Origin: Caldisericales bacterium | GTDB lineage: Bacteria; Caldisericota; Caldisericia; JAAYUI01 | NCBI GenBank assembly: GCA_012517765.1 | Contig: JAAYUI010000019.1 | Span: forward strand, 1 to 64,000 | Length of the DNA stretch: 64,000 bases | Reading direction: 5' to 3' | Part shown: positions 43,214 through 51,821 of the stretch, piece after piece | Position numbering within the stretch: position 1 is the first letter of the stretch | Layout of the letters: the number at the start of each line of letters is the position of its first letter | Program-made: the position numbers and the translations under genes | The notes under the pieces: model-generated | What the model was told of the DNA's origin: nothing | Databases searched by the model: none | What the model saw: only the letters and a program-made list of their open reading frames with translations

Positions 43214-43476
43214 GCAAGATGTTAAAACCAGGAATTAACGTCAAGCCCGGAACATCAAAAGAAAACAAGACCGGCTCTTGGCGCAACTACTACCCAAAAT
43301 TTGACCACGCAAAATGTATTGCATGCGGAACATGCGAAACATACTGTCCGGAGGGAATAATTTTCGGGGATAAAGAACACAAATATGATGCAGATCTTGA
43401 TTATTGCAAAGGCTGCGGAATTTGTGCAAATATTTGCCCAGTAAAATGCATTGAAATGCTCCTGGAGGTGAGATAA
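43210..43476 (+). CDS. porD: Pyruvate:ferredoxin oxidoreductase, delta (ferredoxin) subunit
   Basis: An 88-residue 2[4Fe-4S] ferredoxin-like subunit that carries electrons from the beta subunit to external ferredoxin. The two cluster motifs are CIACGTCETYCPEG and CKGCGICANICPVKC. The first 30 residues form the extension seen in PorD. Start and stop overlap the neighbouring genes (ATGA and TAATG), so all four subunits are translated together. Confidence 0.96.
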   Translation: MSKMLKPGINVKPGTSKENKTGSWRNYYPKFDHAKCIACGTCETYCPEGIIFGDKEHKYDADLDYCKGCGICANICPVKCIEMLLEVR

Positions 43477-44648
43477 TGGCAATTGAACTCATCGAAGGAA
43501 GCATGGCAATAGCCCACGGCGCCGCCCTTTGCAGGCCAGGCGTCATCTCTGCCTATCCAATCACGCCACAGACGCACATAGTCGAGGACCTCGCCAAAAT
43601 GGTCGCCGATGGTCAGCTCAAAACCGAATTCGTCAACACAGAGTCCGAATTTGGTGCGGCTTCAGTCGTCCTTGGTGCCCTTGCAGGCGGCTCCAGGGCC
43701 TATACTGCGACAACATCCCAGGGCCTGGCACTCATGCTTGAGGTGCTTTACAACTGTGCCGGAATGAGGCTCCCGCTGGTAATGTGCTGTGCAAACAGGT
43801 CGCTTTCAGCACCGCTTTCCATCTGGTCTGACCAGCAGGATGCAATGCTCATGCGTGACAGCGGCTTCATCATGGGTTTTGCCGAAGACGCACAAGAATC
43901 GCTTGATCTTCACATCATGGGTTACAAGATAGCCGAAGACGAGAGGGTCCAGCTACCATACATGGTCAACGTTGATGGCTTCCTTATCACCCACACCTTC
44001 GAACCAGTCAACATCCCGGACCAGAAACTCGTTGATGAATACCTTGGTGCCTACAAGCCATTCCAAATTCTTGATCCTGTCAATCCGATAACAATGGGTT
44101 GCTTCACCGAGCCGGCGTACCACATGGACGTTAGATACCAGATGCACAAGGCCAACCTCGAATCCACAAAGGTAATCGAGGAAGTTGCCGCATCATTTGA
44201 AAAGAAATTCGGAAGACCGTCAGGTGGTTTGGTAAGAGGTTACAAGCTTGATGATGCCGAAACTGTAGTTGTTGCCATGGGTTCAATCACCGGCCTTGTA
44301 GAAGAGACTGTTGACATACTCAGGGGCAAGGGCCAGAAAGTCGGCCTCCTCAAGATCAAGACCCTCAGGCCGTTCCCGATCGACAGGGTGAAGGAAGCCC
44401 TTTCCGGAAAGAAACACGTTGTTGTCATGGACAGGGCAATGTCCGCAGGCTACGGGGAAATCCTTGGTTCAGAGATTAAGGCCGCTCTCTACGGAACACC
44501 AAATCCGCCAGCAATTGACAGCTTCATATATGGACTTGGTGGCAGGGACATCCATGAGGACGAGATAATCGGAATGATCAACAGGCCAAACCCAGGGACC
44601 CACCGTTCCGAATGGGTCGGGCTCAGGCCGGACCTTCTGGAGGAATAA
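43476..44648 (+). CDS. porA: Pyruvate:ferredoxin oxidoreductase, alpha subunit
   Basis: The 390-residue alpha subunit. It shows SAYPITPQTHIVEDLA, FVNTESEFGAASVVLGA, TATTSQGLALMLEVLYN, and the C-terminal domain II with VVAMGSITGLVEETVDILR and KTLRPFPIDRVKEAL. The residues around the thiamine site agree with pyruvate-specific enzymes rather than the oxoglutarate type. It shares a TAATG junction with the beta subunit gene. Confidence 0.95.
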   Translation: MAIELIEGSMAIAHGAALCRPGVISAYPITPQTHIVEDLAKMVADGQLKTEFVNTESEFGAASVVLGALAGGSRAYTATTSQGLALMLEVLYNCAGMRLPLVMCCANRSLSAPLSIWSDQQDAMLMRDSGFIMGFAEDAQESLDLHIMGYKIAEDERVQLPYMVNVDGFLITHTFEPVNIPDQKLVDEYLGAYKPFQILDPVNPITMGCFTEPAYHMDVRYQMHKANLESTKVIEEVAASFEKKFGRPSGGLVRGYKLDDAETVVVAMGSITGLVEETVDILRGKGQKVGLLKIKTLRPFPIDRVKEALSGKKHVVVMDRAMSAGYGEILGSEIKAALYGTPNPPAIDSFIYGLGGRDIHEDEIIGMINRPNPGTHRSEWVGLRPDLLEE

Positions 44649-45547
44649 TGGAAGACCTTAAGCAAAAACTGATGAAAAAGCACCTTCTGGCCCCGGGTCA
44701 CACCGCCTGTGCAGGTTGCGGTGAGGCACTCGGCATGAGGCTGATTATCGATGCAATCGGCCCAAACTGCATAGTTGCCAACGCAACCGGCTGCTCCGAA
44801 ATCTTCACCTCGAAGTACCCCCAGTCTGCATGGGAAGTACCGTGGGTCCATTCACTTTTCGAGAACAACTCGGCAATCGCATCGGGCATTGAAGTGGCAC
44901 TCAAAGCAAGAGGCAAAACAGGCATCAAGGTCGTGGCAATGGGCGGCGATGGCGCAACAGCCGACATTGGAATAGGCTGCATCTCCGGAATGTGGGAGAG
45001 GGGACACAACATTCTTTACGTCTGCCTTGATAACGAGGCATACATGAACACAGGCATCCAGCGCTCCTCGCAAACCCCATTCAATGCAAGCACAACCACC
45101 TCCCCATCTGGCACGGAGTCCATGGGCAACCAAACCCTCAAAAAAGACATGATCGCTATTGCCAACGCACACAGGGTCAAATATGTAGCCACAGTGAGCC
45201 TTGCCAATCCGAAGGACCTCGAGCGCAAGGTAAAAAAAGCAGTCGAAACAGTCGGCCCATCCTACATCCATTTCCATGCCCCATGCCCACTTGGCTGGGG
45301 TTTTGATTCGGACAAAGCAGTCGAGATCGCAAAACTGGCTGTAAATACAGGTCTTTTCCCTGTCATCGAATACGAAGACGGGCAGCTTGTAAAGGTCCAG
45401 AAAATTGCCAAAAAAGTCCCAGTGGAAGACTACCTCAAAACCCAGAGCCGTTTCAGGCACCTGCTCAAATCAGACGAAGGCAAAAAGGTAATCGCACAAA
45501 TTCAGGTAATTGCCGACGCAAACATCGAAAAATTCGGGCTTGTCTGA
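44648..45547 (+). CDS. porB: Pyruvate:ferredoxin oxidoreductase, beta subunit (TPP and [4Fe-4S])
   Basis: The 299-residue beta subunit binds thiamine diphosphate and one [4Fe-4S] cluster. CAGCGEALGMR provides two cluster cysteines, ATGCSEIF and FHAPCPLGWGF others. The TPP motif is AMGGDGATADIGIGC with VCLDNEAYMNTG. The ATG at 44648 overlaps the alpha stop by one base; a longer frame back to 44612 is inside porA. A good terminator follows at 45570. Confidence 0.96.
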   Translation: MEDLKQKLMKKHLLAPGHTACAGCGEALGMRLIIDAIGPNCIVANATGCSEIFTSKYPQSAWEVPWVHSLFENNSAIASGIEVALKARGKTGIKVVAMGGDGATADIGIGCISGMWERGHNILYVCLDNEAYMNTGIQRSSQTPFNASTTTSPSGTESMGNQTLKKDMIAIANAHRVKYVATVSLANPKDLERKVKKAVETVGPSYIHFHAPCPLGWGFDSDKAVEIAKLAVNTGLFPVIEYEDGQLVKVQKIAKKVPVEDYLKTQSRFRHLLKSDEGKKVIAQIQVIADANIEKFGLV

Positions 45548-45569
45548 TACTTATTCTGCAAAATGTCAA

Positions 45570-45600
45570 AAAGCCGGAGGTTTTGCCTCCGGCTTTTTTA
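45570..45600 (+). terminator. Terminator after the PFOR operon
   Basis: AAAGCCGGAGG-TTTT-GCCTCCGGCTTT: about a ten-pair GC-rich stem followed by TTTT. The last bases abut the stop of the restriction gene on the minus strand. Confidence 0.9.
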
Positions 45601-48600
45601 TTTGAACGGGAGCGGCTCGAGCGATTTTACAATCTTGACGGTCTCAATGCTGACAGTAACAATCTTTTTGATTAGCCTGACAATATATTCCGGCTCATCA
45701 TCCTTGTTTGGGTCATTTGTTATCCCGGACCTCTCGTCAGTCGTCACGCGGTACTGGTCAATGATCCAGTCCAGCGCTGACCTGTTGCCAAGCCTGTATT
45801 CAAAAACCTCCGGCGGTATCCCTGCAAGGGTCAGGAAATCGTTGTAGACGATCTGCGTTTTGTCCTTTGAAAGCTTCATCTTCTCAACGCGCCAGTCAAG
45901 CGCCACACCAGGCACCTCAACCATCTCGAGCGGGTACTCTGTCTGGGATTCGTAGTTTACATGCAAATCCGCAAGCTTGCGGCCGGCATCAGAAAAAGCC
46001 CAAAAATCAGGTGCGAAAGGAATCCTTGGCAGTTCACGCCTGAGGTTTGCCTCATATTCCTTGCGATAGCCAGGGTGGTGCAAAAGGCCATAAACATAAT
46101 AAAAAATGTCCCATTTGGTGATTTGGCGAGGCCCTTCTCCTTCTGTCAAAGGATTTTCGCATTTCTGCCCCTCTCCTTCTGTGGGAGGGTTTTTATATTT
46201 CTGTCCCTCTCCTTCCAGGAGAGGGTCCGGGTGAGGTGGTTTTTGGATGGTTTTGAAGGTCTTTAAAACCCCCTCATCCTTTTTCCTTCTCCCGGAGGGA
46301 GAAGGATCTGAGTGATTTCCTACTTGCTCGGAGGGGAGAGAAGGATCTAAATGATTTTCTGCTTGCCTGGAGGGAGAAGGATTCGAGTAGTTGTCTGTCT
46401 GCTTAGAGGGAGAGGGGGCTGGAGAGCCTGCAGACCCAGAGGGTCCAGCAAAAGAAGAATAATGCTTGCGGAACTCCTCCAGGGCCCAGTCAGTGATATT
46501 CTCTTTTCTGCCAGTGCCGTCCTCGTTGTAGGTATAGAAGGGGAAGGTTTGACCATTCGGAGTCAACTGCACATCAGGAATGCAATCTGCCATCAATGCA
46601 AAAAATGGCCTGTCCATTCCAATCCCTTTAACACAAATAACCTTATTTTCGGACTCGGTTTCAGGGGTGGGGAAGATTTTTGGAAATACATATACTTCTT
46701 CATTAAGTATTCTATTGAAATATAAAGATGATTTTATATATGGTCTATAAATTGATACTCTTAATTCAATTTCAGAAAAATCCACCAATTTCTCTCTTGC
46801 CAGATCAAGCTTTAAATCTCTGCTCCAGCTAATTTTCTTGTCATCAATAGTTACAAAACCATCCATGTCTGGTTTATTATTTTTAAGTGGTTTCGGATTC
46901 AGCCTGCTCCATCTGAAAACATGCTCATTGTAGGTATCTATTGTATTTTTTATGTTTCTGGCAAGTACTTCTCTTTGAAAATTATATGCCCACACATCCC
47001 TATTTGTTTTGACTCCATTACTAAACATTTTGAAAATTACTTTATTCGCCTTGCCATTCTCTTCTTTTCCCTCTTTTGTTCCCAGAGAAATAAAACCCTC
47101 AAAATCATCACTCAAACCCTCGGTCAGCCAGGTGTTGTTCTTGTCCGGCACAATCTCTTCCCAGTCGATTTTTGATTCATTGACTCTTGAGTCAATGAAT
47201 TCATATTTCTGCTCTTTTCTCCAGTATTCATCAACACGGGAGTAGAAAATTCTGGGGAGATTGCCTAAAACCCCCTCATCCGTCGCTTCGCGACACCTTC
47301 CCCCAGCAGGGGAAGGATTGGTGGGGTCACCCGGCTTTCCAGAAGAAACATTTTCAATATTTGCGCTCCCCTCTCTTTTTGCCACAGAAACAATTTTCAT
47401 GGCCCCCTCTCCTTCCAGGAGAGGGCTGGGGTGAGGTGGTTTGTCCTTCGATTTTTTGATGAAGAAATTTATGCTGACACCCACCTGTATCCCAAACACA
47501 TTGTGTGTTGTTCCGGACAGTTTGGGGTTTTTCCTGACATTTCCGCCAAGGTCAAGCACATAGACCAAATCAAATTCGTCTTTTAGGTGTTTCCTCATCC
47601 CGTCAAAAGCAATCTGGTCAATAAAACTGTTGTTTGTCACAACCGCAACAATCCCCTCGCCATTTTTGTTTATCCTGTCAGAGGCCCAGCGGATCGCCTT
47701 TACATAGACATCGGACAAAGCATTTTTGTTTGTGGCGCTCGAATCTTTTGCGTAAGTCTCGGCCACCCTTTTGTCAATGACAGGGTATTTTCTGTTTTTG
47801 TTGTTGTCATTCTCGTTGACCTGGCCGGCATTGTAGGGCGGATTACTTATTATCACGAATATCGGCGTTTTCTTCTGCTTTTCCACCCTCTCGGTATTTT
47901 TCTCGGTCATTGAGAAAAGGTATGACCCATCCGGCTCTGCAAGCTGGAAGGTGTCCACAAAGCAGATGCCCTCAAAAGGCTGGTAGGTCCCTGTTTTTTC
48001 CCAGTACTCGTGCTCGATGTTCATGCAGGCCACATAATAAGGCAGGAGCATGACCTCGTTGCAATGCAGCTCATTTTCATATTTTTGCGTCAATGCAGTT
48101 TGCCTGATTGACCTCATGACGTTCATGATGAAGTTTCCAGTGCCGACAAAAGGGTCTAGGATGTGGACACCCTCGTCAGAGAGCGACCTGCCAAACTCCC
48201 TTTGCAAAATGTCCTCAACCGACTTGACCATGAAATTTACAATTGGTTGTGGCGTGTAGACTATCCCGTGGGTGTCCGCCACCTTGATGGCAAACCCCTG
48301 GAAGAACTTTTCGTAGACAGTGTTCATGAAGCCCTGCATTTCGCTCCAGTCCTTGATGTCACGGGCCGCTTCCTCGATTGCCCTGTAGAACCTGTCCAGC
48401 TTTGAGGTGAATTCACTGCGGTTGAACGATCGGGAAGCCAGCGCCTCAATCACTTTTTCAATTTCTGCGGCAATGACGTTCCTTTTTATGAAATCAGGGT
48501 TGTTAAAAACTGTCCTGAAGAGCCTTTCTGTTAGCAAATGCTGGATGAGCATTTCTTCAAGGGCGGCCTCTGAGATGTTTGGGTTTATGGATTTTTTGCA

Positions 48601-49191
48601 CAACTCGGCAAAAGAGGCAAACGCCACCTTGTATTTCTGGTTTTTTGCCTGCTCTTCATCAATTATCTGCTGGAGCCCCTGGGCAAGCCTTGGTATCTCT
48701 GCCTTGAATTGCTCAACAGCCTTGTGAAAATCTTCGATGATCGGTTGTTCAAATTCAAAAAAGATTTTTAGGGCCTCGACGAGTTTTTCCGGCTTTGTCA
48801 CATCCTCGTCAAAAACCTGCCTGCCATTCTGATATATGACAATGCGTTTTGGCTCCTGGAACATGATGTTTTTGTTCGGGTAGCCCCTCTCAAACTTTTT
48901 CTTTATTTCAACATCAAGTTTGTCGCCTGTGTCTTTTGCCTCCCAGATGCCATGATGGAGCTTGAATTCATCAACAAGCAGGCCATCATAACGATTGCTG
49001 TGGCCGCCATTTTTTTCTGAATACTGCTCGACAAGGGTGTAATTGAACTGCTGGGCACATTTCTTCAGGAGCGAGGAAAAAGCAGGTGCTACGGAACCTT
49101 CTTTTACATGCCCCAAATCCCCAAGTTTTGAGATCTCTTCAAAATAGTCTTTGATTGCTTTGTGGTCTGGTCTTATATTTAATGTTTTCAT
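45598..49191 (-). CDS. Fused nuclease-DNA methyltransferase restriction enzyme (type IIG / type ISP-like, no helicase), with repeat-derived inserts
   Basis: The 1197-residue protein has an N-terminal PD-(D/E)xK-like nuclease (YDGLLVDEFKLHHGIWEAK), a helical linker, an adenine-N6 methyltransferase (SAM motif ILDPFVGTGNFIM; catalytic ISNPPYNAG) and a long C-terminal target-recognition part. This is the type ISP layout without the helicase, close to type IIG. Two proline/glycine-rich inserts do not belong to the fold: one encoded at about 47265-47443 (PPHPSPLLEGEG, NPSPAGG) and one at about 46130-46440 (PPHPDPLLEGEG, PSPSGRRKKDEG). They are translated copies of a repeat also present at 49680-49985. 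The frame is intact. The ATG at 49191 has GGGGTGG before it; the frame open to 49296 is probably untranslated. Confidence 0.88.
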   Translation of the reverse strand: MKTLNIRPDHKAIKDYFEEISKLGDLGHVKEGSVAPAFSSLLKKCAQQFNYTLVEQYSEKNGGHSNRYDGLLVDEFKLHHGIWEAKDTGDKLDVEIKKKFERGYPNKNIMFQEPKRIVIYQNGRQVFDEDVTKPEKLVEALKIFFEFEQPIIEDFHKAVEQFKAEIPRLAQGLQQIIDEEQAKNQKYKVAFASFAELCKKSINPNISEAALEEMLIQHLLTERLFRTVFNNPDFIKRNVIAAEIEKVIEALASRSFNRSEFTSKLDRFYRAIEEAARDIKDWSEMQGFMNTVYEKFFQGFAIKVADTHGIVYTPQPIVNFMVKSVEDILQREFGRSLSDEGVHILDPFVGTGNFIMNVMRSIRQTALTQKYENELHCNEVMLLPYYVACMNIEHEYWEKTGTYQPFEGICFVDTFQLAEPDGSYLFSMTEKNTERVEKQKKTPIFVIISNPPYNAGQVNENDNNKNRKYPVIDKRVAETYAKDSSATNKNALSDVYVKAIRWASDRINKNGEGIVAVVTNNSFIDQIAFDGMRKHLKDEFDLVYVLDLGGNVRKNPKLSGTTHNVFGIQVGVSINFFIKKSKDKPPHPSPLLEGEGAMKIVSVAKREGSANIENVSSGKPGDPTNPSPAGGRCREATDEGVLGNLPRIFYSRVDEYWRKEQKYEFIDSRVNESKIDWEEIVPDKNNTWLTEGLSDDFEGFISLGTKEGKEENGKANKVIFKMFSNGVKTNRDVWAYNFQREVLARNIKNTIDTYNEHVFRWSRLNPKPLKNNKPDMDGFVTIDDKKISWSRDLKLDLAREKLVDFSEIELRVSIYRPYIKSSLYFNRILNEEVYVFPKIFPTPETESENKVICVKGIGMDRPFFALMADCIPDVQLTPNGQTFPFYTYNEDGTGRKENITDWALEEFRKHYSSFAGPSGSAGSPAPSPSKQTDNYSNPSPSRQAENHLDPSLPSEQVGNHSDPSPSGRRKKDEGVLKTFKTIQKPPHPDPLLEGEGQKYKNPPTEGEGQKCENPLTEGEGPRQITKWDIFYYVYGLLHHPGYRKEYEANLRRELPRIPFAPDFWAFSDAGRKLADLHVNYESQTEYPLEMVEVPGVALDWRVEKMKLSKDKTQIVYNDFLTLAGIPPEVFEYRLGNRSALDWIIDQYRVTTDERSGITNDPNKDDEPEYIVRLIKKIVTVSIETVKIVKSLEPLPFK
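46130..46440. repeat. REP-like and tandem repeat block inside the restriction gene (copy 1)
   Basis: Contains palindromic pieces such as CTCTCCTTCCAGGAGAG and CCTTCTCCCGGAGGGAGAAGG and units of about 36 bases. From 46189 to about 46305 it matches 49692-49807 almost base for base. On the coding (minus) strand it is read in frame, each 36-base unit giving 12 residues. Confidence 0.85.
47265..47443. repeat. REP-like repeat block inside the restriction gene (copy 2)
   Basis: Bounded by ACCCCCTCATCCGTCGC at one end and CTCTCCTTCCAGGAGAG with GGGGTGAGGTGGTTT at the other, the same end pieces as in copy 1. The middle differs. Also translated in frame. Confidence 0.75.
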
Positions 49192-49345
49192 TTCCACCCC
49201 TGTAGAATTACAAGAAACCAACATCAATTGATACATACAAATATATGCCAAGTCAACATTTTGAAGTATTGGAATTCCTTTGAAGGTGATTTTCAAAAAA
49301 ATCCAGGTTGTTGTATTTTGGAAACAAGCCAGCCATAATCAAAAC

Positions 49346-49657
49346 ATGAACAAAATATACTTGGGATTATTATGCGGACTGGTTTTTGGCCTCCTGGACA
49401 TCATCGTCATGCTACCAATGAAATATCCAGATGCACGCCGCAAAATAGAGGCCATCTCTTCAGCTTTCATTGACCGCTTTGCAATCGGGTTTCTCATCCC
49501 AAACCTGGAACTGGGCATCAACCCGATCCTGACAGGTTTTCTGGTGGGTCTCGTGCTCAGCCTTCCATCTGCGATAATTACAAGGGTCTATACCCCAATC
49601 ATTGGAACGGGTGCAGTTGGCGGGGCAGTGATAGGCTTTGTGGTCACCCTTATCTGA
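49346..49657 (+). CDS. Small membrane protein, 103 aa
   Basis: Three to four membrane helices in 103 residues, beginning MNKIYLGLLCGLVFGLLDII and ending GAVGGAVIGFVVTLI. Short glycine-rich membrane proteins with this opening occur in many bacteria as uncharacterised proteins. The ATG at 49346 fits a possible leaderless promoter (TTGTAT 49311, spacer 17, CATAAT 49334-49339, six bases to ATG). The frame is open back to 49280, but that part overlaps the 5' region of the restriction gene and is unlikely to be translated. Confidence 0.65.
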   Translation: MNKIYLGLLCGLVFGLLDIIVMLPMKYPDARRKIEAISSAFIDRFAIGFLIPNLELGINPILTGFLVGLVLSLPSAIITRVYTPIIGTGAVGGAVIGFVVTLI

Positions 49658-49679
49658 TTGAATATAAAAGTCTTCTCTT

Positions 49680-49985
49680 CCTATGAGAGAGTTTTTATAT
49701 TTTTGCCCCTCTCCTTTCAGGAGAGGGCCTGGGTGAGGTGGTTTTTGGGTGGTTTTGAAGGTCTTTAAAACCCCCTCATCCTTTTTCCTTCTCCCTCCGG
49801 GAGAAGGATTCGAGTGGCTTTACATTTGCCCGGAGGGAGAAGGATTTGGGTGATTTTCCATTTGCACGGAGGGAGAAGGATTTGGGTGATTTTCCATTTG
49901 CACGGGAAAAGGATTAGAGTATCTTTCATTTGCTTGGAAAGAGGATAATTTGAGTAGTTTTTTGTTTACTCTCTGAAGAAAAAAT
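49680..49985. repeat. REP-like and tandem repeat block in the spacer (copy 3)
   Basis: This fills the 380-base spacer between the small membrane protein and the ABC exporter. It starts with the REP-like palindrome CTCTCCTTTCAGGAGAG, continues with the segment shared with copy 1, and ends in 36-base units. Two of these (49831-49866 and 49867-49902) are identical; degenerate units flank them on both sides. I see no gene here. Confidence 0.88.
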
Positions 49986-50001
49986 TTGGTATTCTTTTTC
50001 C

Positions 50002-50030
50002 AACAGCCCCTCCAAGAGAGGGGCTGTTTT
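50002..50030. terminator. Hairpin at the end of the ABC exporter operon
   Basis: AACAGCCCCTC-CAAGA-GAGGGGCTGTT is a perfect 11-pair stem seven bases from the stop of the exporter gene. The T run is on the plus-strand side (TTTTACTTT), so it may be bidirectional or act as an RNA-stabilising hairpin for the minus-strand message. Confidence 0.6.
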
Positions 50031-50036
50031 ACTTTG

Positions 50037-51821
50037 TTATAAGTTTCTTTCCTGGGCCTTGAACTGGAGCTCGTAAAGGGTCTTGTACATCCCGCCTTTT
50101 TTCAGGAGTTGTTCATGGGTGCCACTCTCTGCAATTCTCCCATCTGAAATTACCAGCACAAGATCAGCATCCTTGATGGTTGAGAGTCTATGGGCCACAA
50201 CAATTGAGGTCCTTCCAGCCATCATGTTCTTCATCGCCTCCTGGATTAGCATTTCAGAGGCTGTATCTATGGAGCTCGTTGCCTCGTCCAGAACAAGTAT
50301 CCTTGGGTCATGGGCAATTGCCCTTGAGAAGGAAAGGAGCTGACGCTGGCCAACAGAGAGCGTTGCCCCTCTTTCGGTCAGAACATAGTCATACCCTTCA
50401 GGCAATTTAAGGATGAAATCCTCGGCGCCGACAAGCCTGGCTGCTTCTCTGGCTCTTTCCCTGCTGATAGGCGAGAGGAGAGTTATATTGTCAATGATTG
50501 GGCCTGAAAAGATGAATGGGTCCTGTAGAACAACAGAAATCTGGCTCCTCAGGTAACCAAGCTTCAGATCGTATATGGAGCGACCATCAATCTTTATATC
50601 TCCACCCTGGATGTCATACAGTCTTGAGAGAAGACTGATAATGCTGGATTTTCCAGCGCCAGTGGGCCCGACAACGGCCACTTTCTGGCCTGGTTTTACT
50701 TCGAATGAAACACTCTTCAAAACAGGCTGGTCTGCCTGATATTCGAACTGCACGTTCTGGAACTCGACATGTCCGCTGATTGGCTCTTCAGGCCATATGG
50801 CATCTACCTTTTCTTTTATGACAACAGGCTCGTCCAGTAGCTTGAATATCCTCTCGGAGGAGGTCATTGCCTCCTGCATAGTGTTGAAGTGTTCGGAAAT
50901 ATCATACATTGACGCATAAAATTCTTTCAGGTAGGACGTAAACGCAACAAGAAGCCCGACTGATATTGCTACCTTGAGCACCAGCAAGCTCCCGTACCAG
51001 ACAACAAAACCAGTCGCAACAGTTTCAAAAAGGTCGATTGCCTGGAAGAAGACCGTATAGTTTAGAACAGCCTTGAGCTGGCCGCTTTTAAGTTCCCCGG
51101 AAATCTTGGCAAACATCCCCTTATTGATGTCTTCCCTGCCACTCCACTGGATGGTGCGCACTCCGGTAATGCTTTCCTGAAGGAAAGCATTGACTTTCGC
51201 TGTCTTGACCCTTACCTCTCTGTAAAATTTTGTTGCGAGGTTCCTGAAAATAACTGCGGCCACCATCATGGGGGGCATGATTGAAACGGCAATCAGCGCC
51301 AGGGTAGGTTGAAGAATGAAAAGCATTATCGTGGAGCCAAGAACTATGGTTACGTCTGTTATCAGCGTTATGACGCCCTGCGTCAGAAATTCATAAATAG
51401 CATCAACGTCCGATGTTATCCTGGTGATGAGTCTTCCAACCGGATTATGGTCAAAAAACGACATCTGGATGTCCTGCAGCTTGCCAAAAATCTGGCGCCT
51501 CATGTCCCTCATCAGATACTGGCCTATAAAAGACATGATGAGGATCTGGTAGTACCTGATAAAAGATTGGAATACTATCAGGGCAAACATTATGGCCATG
51601 AGGATTGCAAGGCCACCGGTATCGCCCTTGCTTATATAATTGTCCAGGGCAAGCTTCATGATGATCGGGGAGGCAAGCCTGAGGGCAGTCCAGAAAACCA
51701 GCATCAACAATGACAATATCGTCTTGCCAGTATATGGCCTCAGGTATTTTATGAGCCTTTTGACAAGTTTTGAATCATACGCTTTGCCAAGGGCTTCTTC
51801 TTCGTGTATGTACTCAGGCAT
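50037..51821 (-). CDS. Heterodimeric ABC exporter, subunit with intact Walker B glutamate (TM288/MdlB-like)
   Basis: A 594-residue half-exporter: six membrane helices to about residue 330, then an ATPase domain. Walker A is VGPTGAGKSSIISLL, Walker B RILVLDEATSSID with the catalytic Glu, and the signature is degenerate (LSVGQRQ). Paired with the upstream gene this gives one good and one poor ATP site, as in Thermotoga TM287/288 and BmrCD. These export drugs, lipids or peptides; the substrate here is not evident. It overlaps the partner gene by eight bases. Confidence 0.92.
   Translation of the reverse strand: MPEYIHEEEALGKAYDSKLVKRLIKYLRPYTGKTILSLLMLVFWTALRLASPIIMKLALDNYISKGDTGGLAILMAIMFALIVFQSFIRYYQILIMSFIGQYLMRDMRRQIFGKLQDIQMSFFDHNPVGRLITRITSDVDAIYEFLTQGVITLITDVTIVLGSTIMLFILQPTLALIAVSIMPPMMVAAVIFRNLATKFYREVRVKTAKVNAFLQESITGVRTIQWSGREDINKGMFAKISGELKSGQLKAVLNYTVFFQAIDLFETVATGFVVWYGSLLVLKVAISVGLLVAFTSYLKEFYASMYDISEHFNTMQEAMTSSERIFKLLDEPVVIKEKVDAIWPEEPISGHVEFQNVQFEYQADQPVLKSVSFEVKPGQKVAVVGPTGAGKSSIISLLSRLYDIQGGDIKIDGRSIYDLKLGYLRSQISVVLQDPFIFSGPIIDNITLLSPISRERAREAARLVGAEDFILKLPEGYDYVLTERGATLSVGQRQLLSFSRAIAHDPRILVLDEATSSIDTASEMLIQEAMKNMMAGRTSIVVAHRLSTIKDADLVLVISDGRIAESGTHEQLLKKGGMYKTLYELQFKAQERNL

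Noticed and set aside
44852-45460. 202-residue frame antisense to porB
   Set aside because: Cys/Phe/Asp-rich shadow with no motif and no upstream signals.
49797-49935. CRISPR-like array of 36-base repeats
   Set aside because: Units are directly tandem without unique spacers, and no cas genes are present.
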